Source: an uncultured Bacteroidales bacterium | Lineage (GTDB): Bacteria > Bacteroidota > Bacteroidia > Bacteroidales > UBA932 | Direction: 5' to 3' | Assembly (NCBI GenBank): GCA_944322605.1 | Contig: CALUPD010000001.1 | Span: 1 to 64,000 of the forward strand | Length of the DNA: 64,000 nt | Made by a program: the position numbers and the translations under genes | Notes under the pieces: model-generated | The model's database searches: none | What the model saw: only the letters and a program-made list of their open reading frames with translations | Told to the model about the DNA's origin: nothing | Part shown: in pieces, positions 26,039-35,026 of the stretch | Layout: each line of letters starts with the position of its first letter | Numbering within the stretch: the stretch's first letter is position 1

Positions 26039-27097
26039 ATGGTTTTAAAGAAATGGTTTTTGCCCCTCGCGGTTTTGCTTGCGCTGGCGGCATGTGAAAA
26101 AGATGAAGACGACGAAGTGGATTCCATGGAAGGAGGGATCGTCGTGGATATTTCTCAGTTTCTCCTTGCCGGCGATACGCTGGAACTGTACGCCGGCGGC
26201 ATTGTCGTCCCGCAGGATGTGGAGTACAGCTGGACCGGCTCGCTGATAGGCGATCATGACGATGTCAGCGGATACGACACCATCCCGAATACGAATCATA
26301 TAACATTGTACGTGCCGGACGAGATAGGAATATACGAACTGTATGTTTATGCGAAGGCCTCGGGATATTCCCAAATATCGATAATGCAAGAAGTCATGGT
26401 CCTGAGTCCGGATAATTCCCTTACTGGAGTAGAATACGGTCCGGATACATTCAAGGATACGCGCGACGGGTCGGTCTACCATATCACTAAGGCCGGATCG
26501 CTGGACTGGTTTTCAGAGAACCTTAATTGGAACGGGCGTACTGACGGCGGAAACGGCGCGTCTCCTTTCGATACGGTCGGGATTACGTACAGCCGCGCGG
26601 AAGTCATGGGCGACATATTGGGACGTCTGTATACATGGGAGGACGCCACAGGCGGAATATCGGCTTCGGGACTCGGCTCAGGGCCGCAAGGGGCATGTCC
26701 GGACGGATGGTCCGTCCCTACTAACGAAGATTGGGAAGATCTTGCCGCAGCGGTATCCGGTACTCAGGAACATGCCTATTATGATTTATGGGAGGACCTT
26801 GGAGGATGCCTTACAGTGGACGCGCGGTTGAACGGGGAAAAGGTATGGCCTTACAGTCCTGACAGGACTCCTGAAAACAAATTCCATTGGGCTGCCCTTG
26901 CAGGCGGGTACGGAATGGGGAATTATACTAATTTCAGGATGTACGGCGTGCGCGGGTTCTGGTGGTCTTCTACCGAGAAAGACGGACAGACCGCTTCCTA
27001 CAGGTACATATACTATGACGATTCCGCGTTCCCATACGGCCTTATAAACAAGGATGACTTTGCAGCTTCTGTAAGGTGCGTAAGGCTTGCGCAATAA
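26039..27097 (+). CDS. FISUMP-domain lipoprotein
   Basis: The 352-residue protein has a lipoprotein signal (VLKKWFLPLAVLLALAAC, Cys 19), an acidic linker, a beta-sandwich (~35-125), and from ~140 to the end a Fibrobacter succinogenes major paralogous (FISUMP) domain: 'LDWFSENLNW', GRLYTWEDA, ACPDGWSVPTNEDWEDL, GFWWSSTE and 'AASVRCVRLAQ'. These domains resemble formylglycine-generating or C-type-lectin-like folds and occur in surface proteins; function is unknown. The divergent promoter region shared with apbE contains TAGATTTG (26013-26020), implying a very short leader. Confidence 0.85.
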   Translation: MVLKKWFLPLAVLLALAACEKDEDDEVDSMEGGIVVDISQFLLAGDTLELYAGGIVVPQDVEYSWTGSLIGDHDDVSGYDTIPNTNHITLYVPDEIGIYELYVYAKASGYSQISIMQEVMVLSPDNSLTGVEYGPDTFKDTRDGSVYHITKAGSLDWFSENLNWNGRTDGGNGASPFDTVGITYSRAEVMGDILGRLYTWEDATGGISASGLGSGPQGACPDGWSVPTNEDWEDLAAAVSGTQEHAYYDLWEDLGGCLTVDARLNGEKVWPYSPDRTPENKFHWAALAGGYGMGNYTNFRMYGVRGFWWSSTEKDGQTASYRYIYYDDSAFPYGLINKDDFAASVRCVRLAQ

Positions 27098-27137
27098 TTC
27101 TTATGAAACAGTTTAAAATCAAATAATCGGAATTTTT

Positions 27138-27728
27138 ATGAAAAAAGGTTGGATTGTCCTTATAGCAGTCGTTGCCGTGCTGCTTTTATTGTTCGTATGG
27201 GTGAAAAATACCTATAACGGGCTTGTGACCAATGAAGAAGGCGTAAAGGCCGCATGGTCCCAGGTGGAAAATGTTTATCAGAGGCGTGCGGACCTGATAC
27301 CTAATCTTGTGGAAACAGTCAAGGGGTATGCGTCCCATGAATCTGAAACCCTCGAAGCCGTAGTATCCGCGAGGTCTAAGGCCACGCAAGTCAGCGTTGA
27401 CCCTTCTTCTTTGGACGCTAATGAAATAGCGCGTTTCCAGCAGGCTCAGGGAGAACTGACTACTGCTTTGGGAAGGCTCATCGCCCTCAGGGAAAGCTAT
27501 CCTGATTTGAAAGCGAATGAAAACTTCCTTAATTTGCAGGCCCAGCTTGAAGGCACCGAGAACAGGATTGCCGTGGAAAGGAGAAAGTTCAATGAGACGG
27601 CAAGGCTGTACAATACGATGCTTAGGCGTTTCCCTAAAAATATAATAGCCTCTGTTTTCGGATTTGAGAAGATGCCGTATTTCGAAGCCGACGAAGGCGC
27701 GCAGCAGGCTCCAAAAGTTGAATTTTAA
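27138..27728 (+). CDS. lemA: LemA family protein
   Basis: The 196-residue protein has one N-terminal transmembrane helix (residues 4-23) and then the helical LemA core: 'YNGLVTNEEGVKAAWSQVEN', QRRADLIPNLVETVKGYA, 'RIAVERRKFNETARLYN' and a C-terminal 'FGFEKMPYFEADEGA' motif. LemA proteins are membrane-anchored helical bundles of uncertain function, almost always encoded beside TPM-domain proteins. The stop codon overlaps the next start (TAATG at 27726-27730), indicating translational coupling. Confidence 0.95.
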   Translation: MKKGWIVLIAVVAVLLLLFVWVKNTYNGLVTNEEGVKAAWSQVENVYQRRADLIPNLVETVKGYASHESETLEAVVSARSKATQVSVDPSSLDANEIARFQQAQGELTTALGRLIALRESYPDLKANENFLNLQAQLEGTENRIAVERRKFNETARLYNTMLRRFPKNIIASVFGFEKMPYFEADEGAQQAPKVEF

Positions 27729-28162
27729 TGAAATCCCATAATTTCTTTGCAGAGGATCAAAGGGAGCGCATAGTACGCGCCATAGAGGAAGCCGAGCTTA
27801 ATACCTCCGGCGAGATTCGTGTGCATGTCGAACCGAAATGCAATATCAATGTCCTTGACAGGGCCGTCTACGTTTTCAACAAGTTGAGGATGTACGATAC
27901 CGTGAAAAGGAACGGAGTGTTGATTTATCTCGCTTATGAGTCCCGCAAGTTCGCGATCATAGGAGACGAAGGCATTGACCGGACCGTGCCGGAAGGCTTT
28001 TGGGATGGAATAAGGCATCGCATGGCCGAGAAATTTTCCCAAGGAGATTTTGTCGGCGGGATAACAGGGGCGATAAGCGAGACGGGCATGCAGCTGAAAC
28101 ATTATTTCCCGTATACAGATAACGATATAAACGAACAGCCTGATGAAATATCATTCGGTTAA
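27728..28162 (+). CDS. TPM-domain protein (short, cytoplasmic type)
   Basis: The 144-residue product is a TPM (TLP18.3/Psb32/MOLO-1) domain without a signal peptide or membrane helix: 'RIVRAIEEAELNTSGEIRVHVE', 'RNGVLIYLAYESRKFAIIGD' and 'GDFVGGITGAISETGMQLKHYF'. TPM domains are linked to phosphatase activity in plants and to membrane protein assembly, but the bacterial role is not settled. It overlaps lemA by 1 nt and the next TPM gene by 20 nt, so the three genes form a compact operon. Confidence 0.92.
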   Translation: MKSHNFFAEDQRERIVRAIEEAELNTSGEIRVHVEPKCNINVLDRAVYVFNKLRMYDTVKRNGVLIYLAYESRKFAIIGDEGIDRTVPEGFWDGIRHRMAEKFSQGDFVGGITGAISETGMQLKHYFPYTDNDINEQPDEISFG

Positions 28163-28952
28163 AAGCTTATGCGCGGCGTTTGCCTTGCTGCTTCTTTTCC
28201 ATGCGGCAGGTTTTTCGGCCGTCCCGCAGAAACCGGTTCCTGCAAGGTCGGTTAACGATTTTGCCGGCATTTTTACTGCCGGGCAGTCGTCTGTCATCGA
28301 ATCGGAACTTTCTGATTTTGCCAAAAGGACCAGCAACCAGTTTGTGGTGGTTACTGTGCCTGATCTTTACGGCATGGACAAAGCGGATCTTGCATATTCG
28401 ATAGGGGAAGAATGGGGCGTGGGCTCTGAAAAATTCGACAACGGGCTTGTCATTCTTGTCAAGCCTAAAAGCCTTTCTTCCAACGGCGAGGTATTCATAG
28501 CTGTCGGTTACGGGCTGGAGGGGGCAATTACCGACCTTCTTTGCAAGAGAGTCATAGAAAACGAGATGATTCCTCATTTTGCCCAAAATGATTATTTCTC
28601 CGGGGTGCAGTCCGCGCTTGAAGTCCTCATGCCTGTGGCGGAGGGAGAATATTCGGAGCAACAGTATATGGAGGATCATTCCGGCGGCCTCGGCGCGCTC
28701 GGAGCGATTTTTATTATTATCATAATAGCGCTGGTATTAAGCGCAGTGTTCAAGGGAGGCGGCGGTTCCCAGAATATGGGCGGAAGAGGCAGGCGTTCTC
28801 CTGACGCCTTGGATTTGCTGCTGCTCGGCTCTATCCTCGGAAGGGGAGGACGCGGCTCGTTCGGCGGGACAGGCGGCGGATTCGGCGGCGGAGGGTTCGG
28901 CGGATTCGGCGGCGGTTCTTTCGGTGGCGGCGGAGCCGGCGGCTCGTGGTAA
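28143..28952 (+). CDS. TPM-domain membrane protein with glycine-rich tail
   Basis: The 269-residue product has a signal peptide (to about residue 26), a periplasmic TPM domain (~35-165: 'VNDFAGIFTAGQSSVIESEL', FVVVTVPDLYGMDKADLAY, 'IAVGYGLEGAITD'), one transmembrane helix (~185-205, 'GAIFIIIIIALVLSAVF') and a C-terminal tail of Gly/Phe/Ser repeats ending GGAGGSW. This YgcG-like layout with a disordered glycine tail is common in lemA-TPM operons. It overlaps the preceding gene by 20 nt. Confidence 0.93.
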   Translation: MKYHSVKSLCAAFALLLLFHAAGFSAVPQKPVPARSVNDFAGIFTAGQSSVIESELSDFAKRTSNQFVVVTVPDLYGMDKADLAYSIGEEWGVGSEKFDNGLVILVKPKSLSSNGEVFIAVGYGLEGAITDLLCKRVIENEMIPHFAQNDYFSGVQSALEVLMPVAEGEYSEQQYMEDHSGGLGALGAIFIIIIIALVLSAVFKGGGGSQNMGGRGRRSPDALDLLLLGSILGRGGRGSFGGTGGGFGGGGFGGFGGGSFGGGGAGGSW

Positions 28953-28991
28953 AATCATGCTTTTTTCAGTGAATGCAGCATGTCGGAATTT

Positions 28992-29050
28992 TGAACCGCA
29001 CTCCAAAAGTTTTGTGTCAGACTTTCAGGGTGCGGTTCATTTCGTTTTCC
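28992..29050 (+). terminator. Intrinsic terminator between convergent genes
   Basis: TGAACCGCAC (28992-29001) pairs with GTGCGGTTCA (29030-29039) with a 28-nt loop and a T-rich tail (TTTCGTTTT). It closes the lemA operon; its A-poor left side makes it less suited to the opposite strand. Confidence 0.7.
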
Positions 29051-29061
29051 GGATGCCGTTT

Positions 29062-30918
29062 TTAGAACGGGAATAGCAGAGGCAGGGCCAGTATCATTAC
29101 TATCCCCATTATTATTTGCAGGGGCAATCCGACTTTTATGTAGTCCATGAACGTGTATTGCCCGGCTTGCATTACGAGCGCGTTAGGCGGTGTCGAAAAA
29201 GGCGATGCAAAGCACATGCTGGCGGCCACTGTCACGGCAAACAGGTACGGAATAGGGCTGACTCCTATGCAGACCGCGCTTTGCAAGGCGATCGGGGCCA
29301 TCAGCACGGCTGTTACCGTGTTGCTTATGAACATCGTCATCAGGGATGTCGTGAAGTATATGCCGGCGAGAAGGGCCATCGGGCCGTAAGAACCCAAACC
29401 TCCTGCCATCGCGTCTGATATGATATTTGAAACTCCGGTTTTTTCAAGAGCAAGCGACATGGGGAGCATCGCCGCGAACAGTACGATGGTCTCCCAGTTT
29501 ATTGTTTTGTAGGCCGCGTCCATGCTGCGGAAACATCCTGTTATAACCATGAGAACTGATGCTATAAGCACGGCTGTGACGGGCGCGACGGGTATGAAAT
29601 CGAATACCATCATTGCAACCATCAGTGCCATGATAAGGGCTGCTACCGGAGCTTTGTAGTCTAGCGTTACTTTCTGCGCTTCGCTCATCGGCTGTCCGAG
29701 GACTACCCATTCGGTGTCTTCCTTGCTTAGCCTTGCTATGTCGGGCCATGCTCCCTGTACCAGCAGGACGTCCCCGTTATGTATGACGGCTTCGCCGAGA
29801 TCGTGGAGTATGTATTCCTTCTTTCTTCTTATGCCTAATACGTTGACGTTGAATTTGTCCCTGAATCCGGCTTCCTTGACTGTCTGTTTGAATATGCGGG
29901 ATGTAGGCATAAGCAGTATTTCCGCGATGCCTATGTCGTAAAATGCAAGGGATTTCCTTTCTTTGGCCTCTTCCGTCGCGTGTATGTCGAGAAGCTCTAA
30001 TCCGAAATCTTCGGCGAACCTGTTGACTGAATCCGCATTTCCGCTTGCATACAGTATGTCCCCATGGCTGATTGCTGTATCCGAACTTGCAAGCTTCTGC
30101 GTGACGGTCTTTAGAAAGCGGTGCTGCCCTGCGTCGATTCTGCGTATTTCCAATATGTTGAGGGAATACTTCCTGCGGACATCCATTTCAGCCACCGTTT
30201 TCCCTATGGCCGATGATTTTTCTGTGGCCCTCAGCCTGAACAGGTTATCTGCGAGCCCGTATTCTTCCACAAGCTGTTTGAGGGTCTTTCCAGTTTTTTT
30301 CTCTGTTTTTTCCTTCCCTTTCTTCGACAGGAATTTCTTGGTCAGCGGGAGAAGGACCGCTATGCCTGTAGCTATGCATATTAGTCCGACCGGCGTGAAC
30401 GAGAAGAAAGAAAGAGGTTCGAATCCTGCGCTTGAAAGAGTGTTTTGTATGATAAGGTTTGGGGGCGTACCTATCAGGGTAAGCATTCCTCCCATGCTGC
30501 TGGCGAAGGCGAGCGGCATGAGCAGCCTGCCTGAATTTATTCCTGCATTCTTTGCCAGGCTTACCACGATAGGAAGCATCAGGGCTACTGTCCCGGTGTT
30601 GCTTACGAAAGCCCCTATCGCAGAGGTGACGAGCATGACCAGCAGGAAAAGCTTGGTCTCGCTGTTCCCTGCCAGTTTCAATATCCTGGAGCTTATCATT
30701 TTCGCCAATCCTGTCTGGAATATCGCTCCCCCTACGATGAACAGTCCTATCATCATTATTACTACATCGTTGGAAAAGCCCGAAAGGGCTTCCTGCGGAG
30801 TGAGTATGTCGAATACCATCAATGCTATAAGCGAGCAGAGGGCCACCAAGTCGGACCGTACTTTCCCTGATACGAAGAGAATTGATGCAATGAGCAGTAT
30901 TATCAGTGTTATTGTCAT
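29062..30918 (-). CDS. SLC13/DASS-type permease with two TrkA-C domains
   Basis: The 618-residue protein has about 11 hydrophobic helices in two halves, with SLC13 signatures 'SNTGTVALMLPIVVSLAK', GMLTLIGTPPNLI and the mirrored 'SNTVTAVLMAPIALQSA' and ASPFSTPPNALVM. Between the halves, residues ~210-400 hold two TrkA-C (RCK_C) regulatory domains ('GKTVAEMDVRRKYSLNILEI', 'FNVNVLGIRRKKEYI'). Members move sulfate, dicarboxylates or related anions; substrate here is not identifiable. The start overlaps the phoH stop by 4 nt (ATGA), implying coupling. It is the last gene of the DUF389-CapA-PhoH-SLC13 run. Confidence 0.93.
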   Translation of the reverse strand: MTITLIILLIASILFVSGKVRSDLVALCSLIALMVFDILTPQEALSGFSNDVVIMMIGLFIVGGAIFQTGLAKMISSRILKLAGNSETKLFLLVMLVTSAIGAFVSNTGTVALMLPIVVSLAKNAGINSGRLLMPLAFASSMGGMLTLIGTPPNLIIQNTLSSAGFEPLSFFSFTPVGLICIATGIAVLLPLTKKFLSKKGKEKTEKKTGKTLKQLVEEYGLADNLFRLRATEKSSAIGKTVAEMDVRRKYSLNILEIRRIDAGQHRFLKTVTQKLASSDTAISHGDILYASGNADSVNRFAEDFGLELLDIHATEEAKERKSLAFYDIGIAEILLMPTSRIFKQTVKEAGFRDKFNVNVLGIRRKKEYILHDLGEAVIHNGDVLLVQGAWPDIARLSKEDTEWVVLGQPMSEAQKVTLDYKAPVAALIMALMVAMMVFDFIPVAPVTAVLIASVLMVITGCFRSMDAAYKTINWETIVLFAAMLPMSLALEKTGVSNIISDAMAGGLGSYGPMALLAGIYFTTSLMTMFISNTVTAVLMAPIALQSAVCIGVSPIPYLFAVTVAASMCFASPFSTPPNALVMQAGQYTFMDYIKVGLPLQIIMGIVMILALPLLFPF

Positions 30919-31913
30919 GATTCTCCGTCTTTTATGTTTTTACTTTGATTATCCGTGCTTTCTTCCATGTCCTTTTCGGCGCGGGCGAAAGCCTGGACTA
31001 TCTTTTCCACTATCTTATGCCTTATTATGTCTTGCTTTGTAAGGTTCACTACGCCGATTCCCTTTATCCCTTTCACGAGCTTTACCGTGGATTCAAGCCC
31101 TGATTTCTGGTTTGCCGGAAGGTCTATCTGGGTTATGTCGCCGGTTATTATGAATTTGGCGTTGTTGCCCATTCTTGTCAGGAACATTTTCATCTGCGAC
31201 ATGGTCGTATTTTGCGCCTCGTCCAGTATTACGAAAGCATTATCGAGGGTCCTTCCCCTCATGTATGCCAGCGGGGCTATCTGTATGGTTCCGTCTTCCA
31301 TGTACATGCGCAGCTTTGCGGACGGAAGCATGTCTATCAGGGCGTCATAGAGAGGCTGCAAATACGGGTCGAGCTTTTCTTTGAGGTCTCCAGGAAGGAA
31401 TCCGAGTTTTTCGCCTGCTTCAACTGCCGGCCTTGTAAGTATGATCCTTTTTACCTCGCGGTTCTTGAGGGCACGTACCGCCATCGCTATCGCCGTGTAT
31501 GTTTTGCCTGAACCTGCCGGCCCTATGGCGAAAATCATGTCGCAGCTGTTATAGAGCTGGAGCATTTTTTTCTGGTTCGCGGTTCTCGCCCTTACTGTTT
31601 TGCCTTCCTGTCCGTATAGTATTATGTCGTTGTCCTCTTTGGAATCGTTGTTTTTCATTCCGTTCCCTTCGATGACCGAGTCTACATGGTCCGGATTGAG
31701 GTTTCTGAATTTTTTTCTTAAATCTATCAGCCCGTAAACCGCTTTCTCGAATTTTTTAATGTCTGGCAAGGATCCGGAGACGAATATTTCATTCCCCCTT
31801 ATTACTGTCTTCAGTTTCGGAAAATAGCTGCAAAGCCTGTCTATAAGGGTATTGTTTGCTCCGTATATTTCTATTGGGTCGATGCCTTCAAGCCTTATTT
31901 TTTTCTCGTGCAT
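30915..31913 (-). CDS. phoH: PhoH-like ATPase
   Basis: The 332-residue protein has an N-terminal KH-like part (~1-90) and a PhoH P-loop domain: Walker A GPAGSGKTYTA near residue 130, 'LTRPAVEAGEKLGFLPGD', 'APLAYMRGRTLDNAFVILDE' (Walker B), and 'FIITGDITQIDLP'. PhoH ATPases are linked to RNA metabolism and often sit with ybeY; here the neighbours differ. The C-terminal ~25 residues are charged and low-complexity. It overlaps the CapA-like gene by 26 nt upstream and the permease by 4 nt downstream. Confidence 0.95.
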   Translation of the reverse strand: MHEKKIRLEGIDPIEIYGANNTLIDRLCSYFPKLKTVIRGNEIFVSGSLPDIKKFEKAVYGLIDLRKKFRNLNPDHVDSVIEGNGMKNNDSKEDNDIILYGQEGKTVRARTANQKKMLQLYNSCDMIFAIGPAGSGKTYTAIAMAVRALKNREVKRIILTRPAVEAGEKLGFLPGDLKEKLDPYLQPLYDALIDMLPSAKLRMYMEDGTIQIAPLAYMRGRTLDNAFVILDEAQNTTMSQMKMFLTRMGNNAKFIITGDITQIDLPANQKSGLESTVKLVKGIKGIGVVNLTKQDIIRHKIVEKIVQAFARAEKDMEESTDNQSKNIKDGES

Positions 31914-33087
31914 ATGTTAACCCGTTTTTAATAAGTTCATTATAGTAGTATACCATCAGTTCGTAGCTGCGCCTGCTTTTGAATCTGCATTTTTCCCCGA
32001 TGAATGTTTTCATCGGTATGATGCTGTAATTTTCTGAAATTTCCCCTGGCCTCGCGCACCATATCGGGATTATTTCAGGTTCTCCTATTTCTATGTCCCA
32101 TCCGTATCTCGGTTTTGTCAGCATGATGCTTATCATAAGTCCGGTTCTTGTGAACGGAGCTGTCATGTTGGATATGGCGTTGCCGAGGGAATATGCCGTT
32201 ATGGAGACAATGCCCTCATTCCCGTTTTTCATGCCTTTGCTGACCGTTACGGGTTGCGGGACATGGGGATGCGTTCCTATTATTATGTCCACTCCGTTTC
32301 TTGCCAGCATGGATTCCCATTCCATTTGCGTGCCGTTCTGCCGCAGGCTGTATTCCTCTCCCCAATGAGGGGCGGCGATTATTATGTCGCATAAGGACAT
32401 TTTTGCCGCGAATATCATGGATTTTATTTCCGTGCTGTCCATCATGCATATTTCGAATCCCTCAGGCGTGCCGATGCCGTTCGTGCCGTATGTGAAATTT
32501 ATTATTCCGATCCGGAATCCCTTGCATTCCAATATGAGCGGGTTGTCATTGCGGAACGTGCCGTCTTTCCCGATGCCGGCATGTAAAAGCCCGCATTCGC
32601 CGAATGTCCGGAGGCTGCCTTCCATCCCTGCCTTTCCCCTGTCGCATGCATGGTTGTTTGCTGCAAGGACTACGTCTATGCCTGAATTCGCGCATTCCAT
32701 TGCAAGTTCTGCCGGAGCGGAGAACATCGGGTATCCTCTGTAAGGCGGCGCCCCGACAGGGGTTTCAAGGTTCGCTATCGTTATGTCCGCTGCATCGATG
32801 AATTCGCTTATGTGGCAAAAATAATCTCCGTAATCAAAGCCGCCATGCCCGTTTTCCGATTCGTACATGGCCGATGCTTTGTCGAGTTGCTGCCTGTGCT
32901 GCATGACATCGCCCAAGAACAGCAGGCTCAATGTGTCTTCTCCCTTGGGAATCCGGCAATCCGGAATCTTTTTTTCGCGGGATTCTTCCTTTTTCTGTGA
33001 AAGGCCTGCCGCTTCCGAAAACGGCGTTGCGGAATTAAGAAAGCATATGCATGCTGCGGCGAATAGGATTGCAAGGTCAGTTCTCAA
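31888..33087 (-). CDS. CapA family metallophosphoesterase-like protein
   Basis: The 399-residue protein has a signal peptide (MRTDLAILFAAACICFLNSA) and a PGA_cap/CapA calcineurin-like fold: 'LLFLGDVMQHRQQ' (metal-binding GD), ITIANLETPVG, 'VVLAANNHACDRGKAG' (NNH), 'CDIIIAAPHWGEEY' and IIIGTHPHVPQP (HxH). CapA-like proteins support poly-gamma-glutamate or capsule production in Bacillus, but many Bacteroidota homologues have no known role. No other capsule gene is near. It overlaps both neighbours (phoH by 26 nt, DUF389 by 11 nt), so translation of the cluster is probably coupled. Confidence 0.92.
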   Translation of the reverse strand: MRTDLAILFAAACICFLNSATPFSEAAGLSQKKEESREKKIPDCRIPKGEDTLSLLFLGDVMQHRQQLDKASAMYESENGHGGFDYGDYFCHISEFIDAADITIANLETPVGAPPYRGYPMFSAPAELAMECANSGIDVVLAANNHACDRGKAGMEGSLRTFGECGLLHAGIGKDGTFRNDNPLILECKGFRIGIINFTYGTNGIGTPEGFEICMMDSTEIKSMIFAAKMSLCDIIIAAPHWGEEYSLRQNGTQMEWESMLARNGVDIIIGTHPHVPQPVTVSKGMKNGNEGIVSITAYSLGNAISNMTAPFTRTGLMISIMLTKPRYGWDIEIGEPEIIPIWCARPGEISENYSIIPMKTFIGEKCRFKSRRSYELMVYYYNELIKNGLTYAREKNKA

Positions 33088-34426
33088 TTTCCTGAATGAT
33101 TCTTATGTTGTCGTTGTCAAGCCTTATCTTCAGCCAGTTCTTCAGCCTTGTGCATGCCGTCTCGTCAAGCCTGTCCTTTACTTTTATGACAGCGAGGATC
33201 TGTTCGTCGCTTTTGCCGCTGGTAAAGGATTTTTCGATGCCTGTGCTAAGGGTAAGCGATAATATTTCCGGGTGCTGCGCCGATATTTCGCTTGCGATTT
33301 GTTCATGAGGCAATTCCTTGGCTTTCATTGCTTCTATCTCTGTTTCCAGTTCTTTGAGGCGTTCGTCCTTCCTTTTTATTTCCCTATCGGCCCTTTCGAA
33401 GATTTCGCTTATCATGATTTTGTCCGGCACGTCGCTCTGCTGCATTGCCGCATTTTGTTCAAGGACGAGCTGTTCTTTTTTTATCCCGTGTTCTTCTACG
33501 CTTTTGTAGAGCTTTTGTATTTCCTCATCGGAAAGTTTTTCCCCTCCTATGACTACGGTCAGCAGCGACGGGGATTTGTGGTGGTCGATGCTGTAGTCGT
33601 AAATATAGCTCCTGTCCATTGATTTGTTTTCGGCGACGAATTCCCTTGCATTCATGTTGAACCTGTTTTCCCCTATCATCACTATCCCTGAATAGATGCT
33701 CGGAACGATGATTATCAGGGTGCCGAGGCTTATTGTCCTTTTCACCCTTTTCCTTTTTGCAGGATCGGCGAATTCTACGATAGGGAAATTAAGGTATCTG
33801 ATGATGAGGTATGCGGCGAGGGCTATGAATACCGAATTTATGAAGAACAGGTAGAGCGCTCCGGCGAAATAGAGAAAGTTCCAGTTCGCGATTCCGTATC
33901 CTGCCGTGCAGAGGGGAGGCATAAGGGCTGTCGCGATAGCTACTCCTGATATTACCGTGCCTTTTTCCCTTCGGCAGACTTCTATTATTCCCGCAAGCCC
34001 GCCGAATAATGCGATCAGCACATCGTATATCGTCGGGTTCGTCCTTGCAAGCAGTTCTGTAGGAGAATCCATTGACAGCGGTGTCAGCAGGAAGTAGAGG
34101 CAAGACGCGATAAGGCAGATCACGACCATTATGCCGAAATTCTTCAACGACTTTTTCAGAAGGTCGGAATCGTTGGTCCCCAATGCCAGTCCTACCCCGA
34201 GGATAGGTCCCATGAGAGGGGAGATGAGCATCGCGCCGATTATCACAGGTATGGCATTCACGTTAAGCCCTACCGAAGCTATCAGGCAAGCGAAAAAAAG
34301 GATCCATATGTTTGGTCCCCTGAATTCGATGTTCGTTTTTATGCTGTTTATGGAATCGGCGACATCTATATGGTCTTTAAGGTTAAGTATGTTTCTCAAT
34401 TGCACAAGAATTCTCTTTCTTCTCAT
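33077..34426 (-). CDS. DUF389 membrane protein
   Basis: The 449-residue protein begins MRRKRILVQLRNILNLKDHI, has about six to seven membrane segments in residues ~35-270 with the DUF389 core 'NAIPVIIGAMLISPLMGPIL', GLALGTND and 'SGVAIATALMPPLCTAGYGI', and then a long soluble part (~275-449) with a charged coiled coil (REIKRKDERLKELETEIEAM). Function is unknown. ATG 34426 is chosen because the ORF upstream to 34708 runs across the divergent gene. It heads the four-gene minus-strand cluster. Confidence 0.9.
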   Translation of the reverse strand: MRRKRILVQLRNILNLKDHIDVADSINSIKTNIEFRGPNIWILFFACLIASVGLNVNAIPVIIGAMLISPLMGPILGVGLALGTNDSDLLKKSLKNFGIMVVICLIASCLYFLLTPLSMDSPTELLARTNPTIYDVLIALFGGLAGIIEVCRREKGTVISGVAIATALMPPLCTAGYGIANWNFLYFAGALYLFFINSVFIALAAYLIIRYLNFPIVEFADPAKRKRVKRTISLGTLIIIVPSIYSGIVMIGENRFNMNAREFVAENKSMDRSYIYDYSIDHHKSPSLLTVVIGGEKLSDEEIQKLYKSVEEHGIKKEQLVLEQNAAMQQSDVPDKIMISEIFERADREIKRKDERLKELETEIEAMKAKELPHEQIASEISAQHPEILSLTLSTGIEKSFTSGKSDEQILAVIKVKDRLDETACTRLKNWLKIRLDNDNIRIIQEIEN

Positions 34427-34457
34427 AAGGTCATATTTTCTGTAAAAATACGAAATT

Positions 34458-34488
34458 TTTGAGTTTGCCTGTAATTTTATTACATTTG
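34458..34488 (+). promoter_or_regulatory. Promoter of the SPOR-gcvT unit
   Basis: TTTG (34458-34461), a 19-nt spacer and TACATTTG (34481-34488) match the Bacteroidota consensus exactly. The start would fall near 34495, about 23 nt before ATG 34518. Confidence 0.8.
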
Positions 34489-34517
34489 TGGCATAGATAA
34501 ATTTTAAAAATCGGATT

Positions 34518-34994
34518 ATGAAACCTACGTCTATCATTGCGGCCATGGTGTCAATGGCTTTTATGTTTTCCAGTTGCGATGCCGTGAAGTCTTTCTTCGG
34601 CATGCCGACTTCCAAGGATATCGAGAAAATGCAGATCGAAGAGCAGATGCGGCTCGATAAAATCAAAAGGTATAATGATTCGATAGCAGCAGCCAGGGCC
34701 GATTCCATAAAGGCAGCGCAGGCTGCGGAACTGAAAAAGGCCCAAAGCCGTTATATGGTAATCGTCGGCAGCTTCAAGGAAGTGCAGAATGCCCCTAATA
34801 TGATGAAAATGCTGGAAAGCAAGGGGTACAAGCCTGAAACCATAAAGTTCAAGAACGGCTTCGATGTCGTGTCGGCATATTCAAGCCGGGATTACAGGGA
34901 CGCCCTTTCTGCAATGCATGAAATAATGGAAACGCCGTTCTGTCCGGAAGACATATGGATATACGACAGGCAGAGCGGAAACCATGTGGAATAA
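34518..34994 (+). CDS. SPOR-domain lipoprotein
   Basis: The 158-residue product has a lipoprotein signal ([15 protein letters not shown], Cys 20), an Ala/Lys/Glu-rich helical linker (~35-75, [20 protein letters not shown]) and a C-terminal SPOR-like fold ('[20 protein letters not shown]', '[19 protein letters not shown]', ending in a WIYDRQ strand). SPOR domains bind denuded septal glycan, so a role in envelope or division is likely but inferred. gcvT starts 32 nt downstream with no terminator between. Confidence 0.9.
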   Translation: MKPTSIIAAMVSMAFMFSSCDAVKSFFGMPTSKDIEKMQIEEQMRLDKIKRYNDSIAAARADSIKAAQAAELKKAQSRYMVIVGSFKEVQNAPNMMKMLESKGYKPETIKFKNGFDVVSAYSSRDYRDALSAMHEIMETPFCPEDIWIYDRQSGNHVE

Positions 34995-35026
34995 TAAAAA
35001 CAATCAATAAAAATCTGAAAAATATC

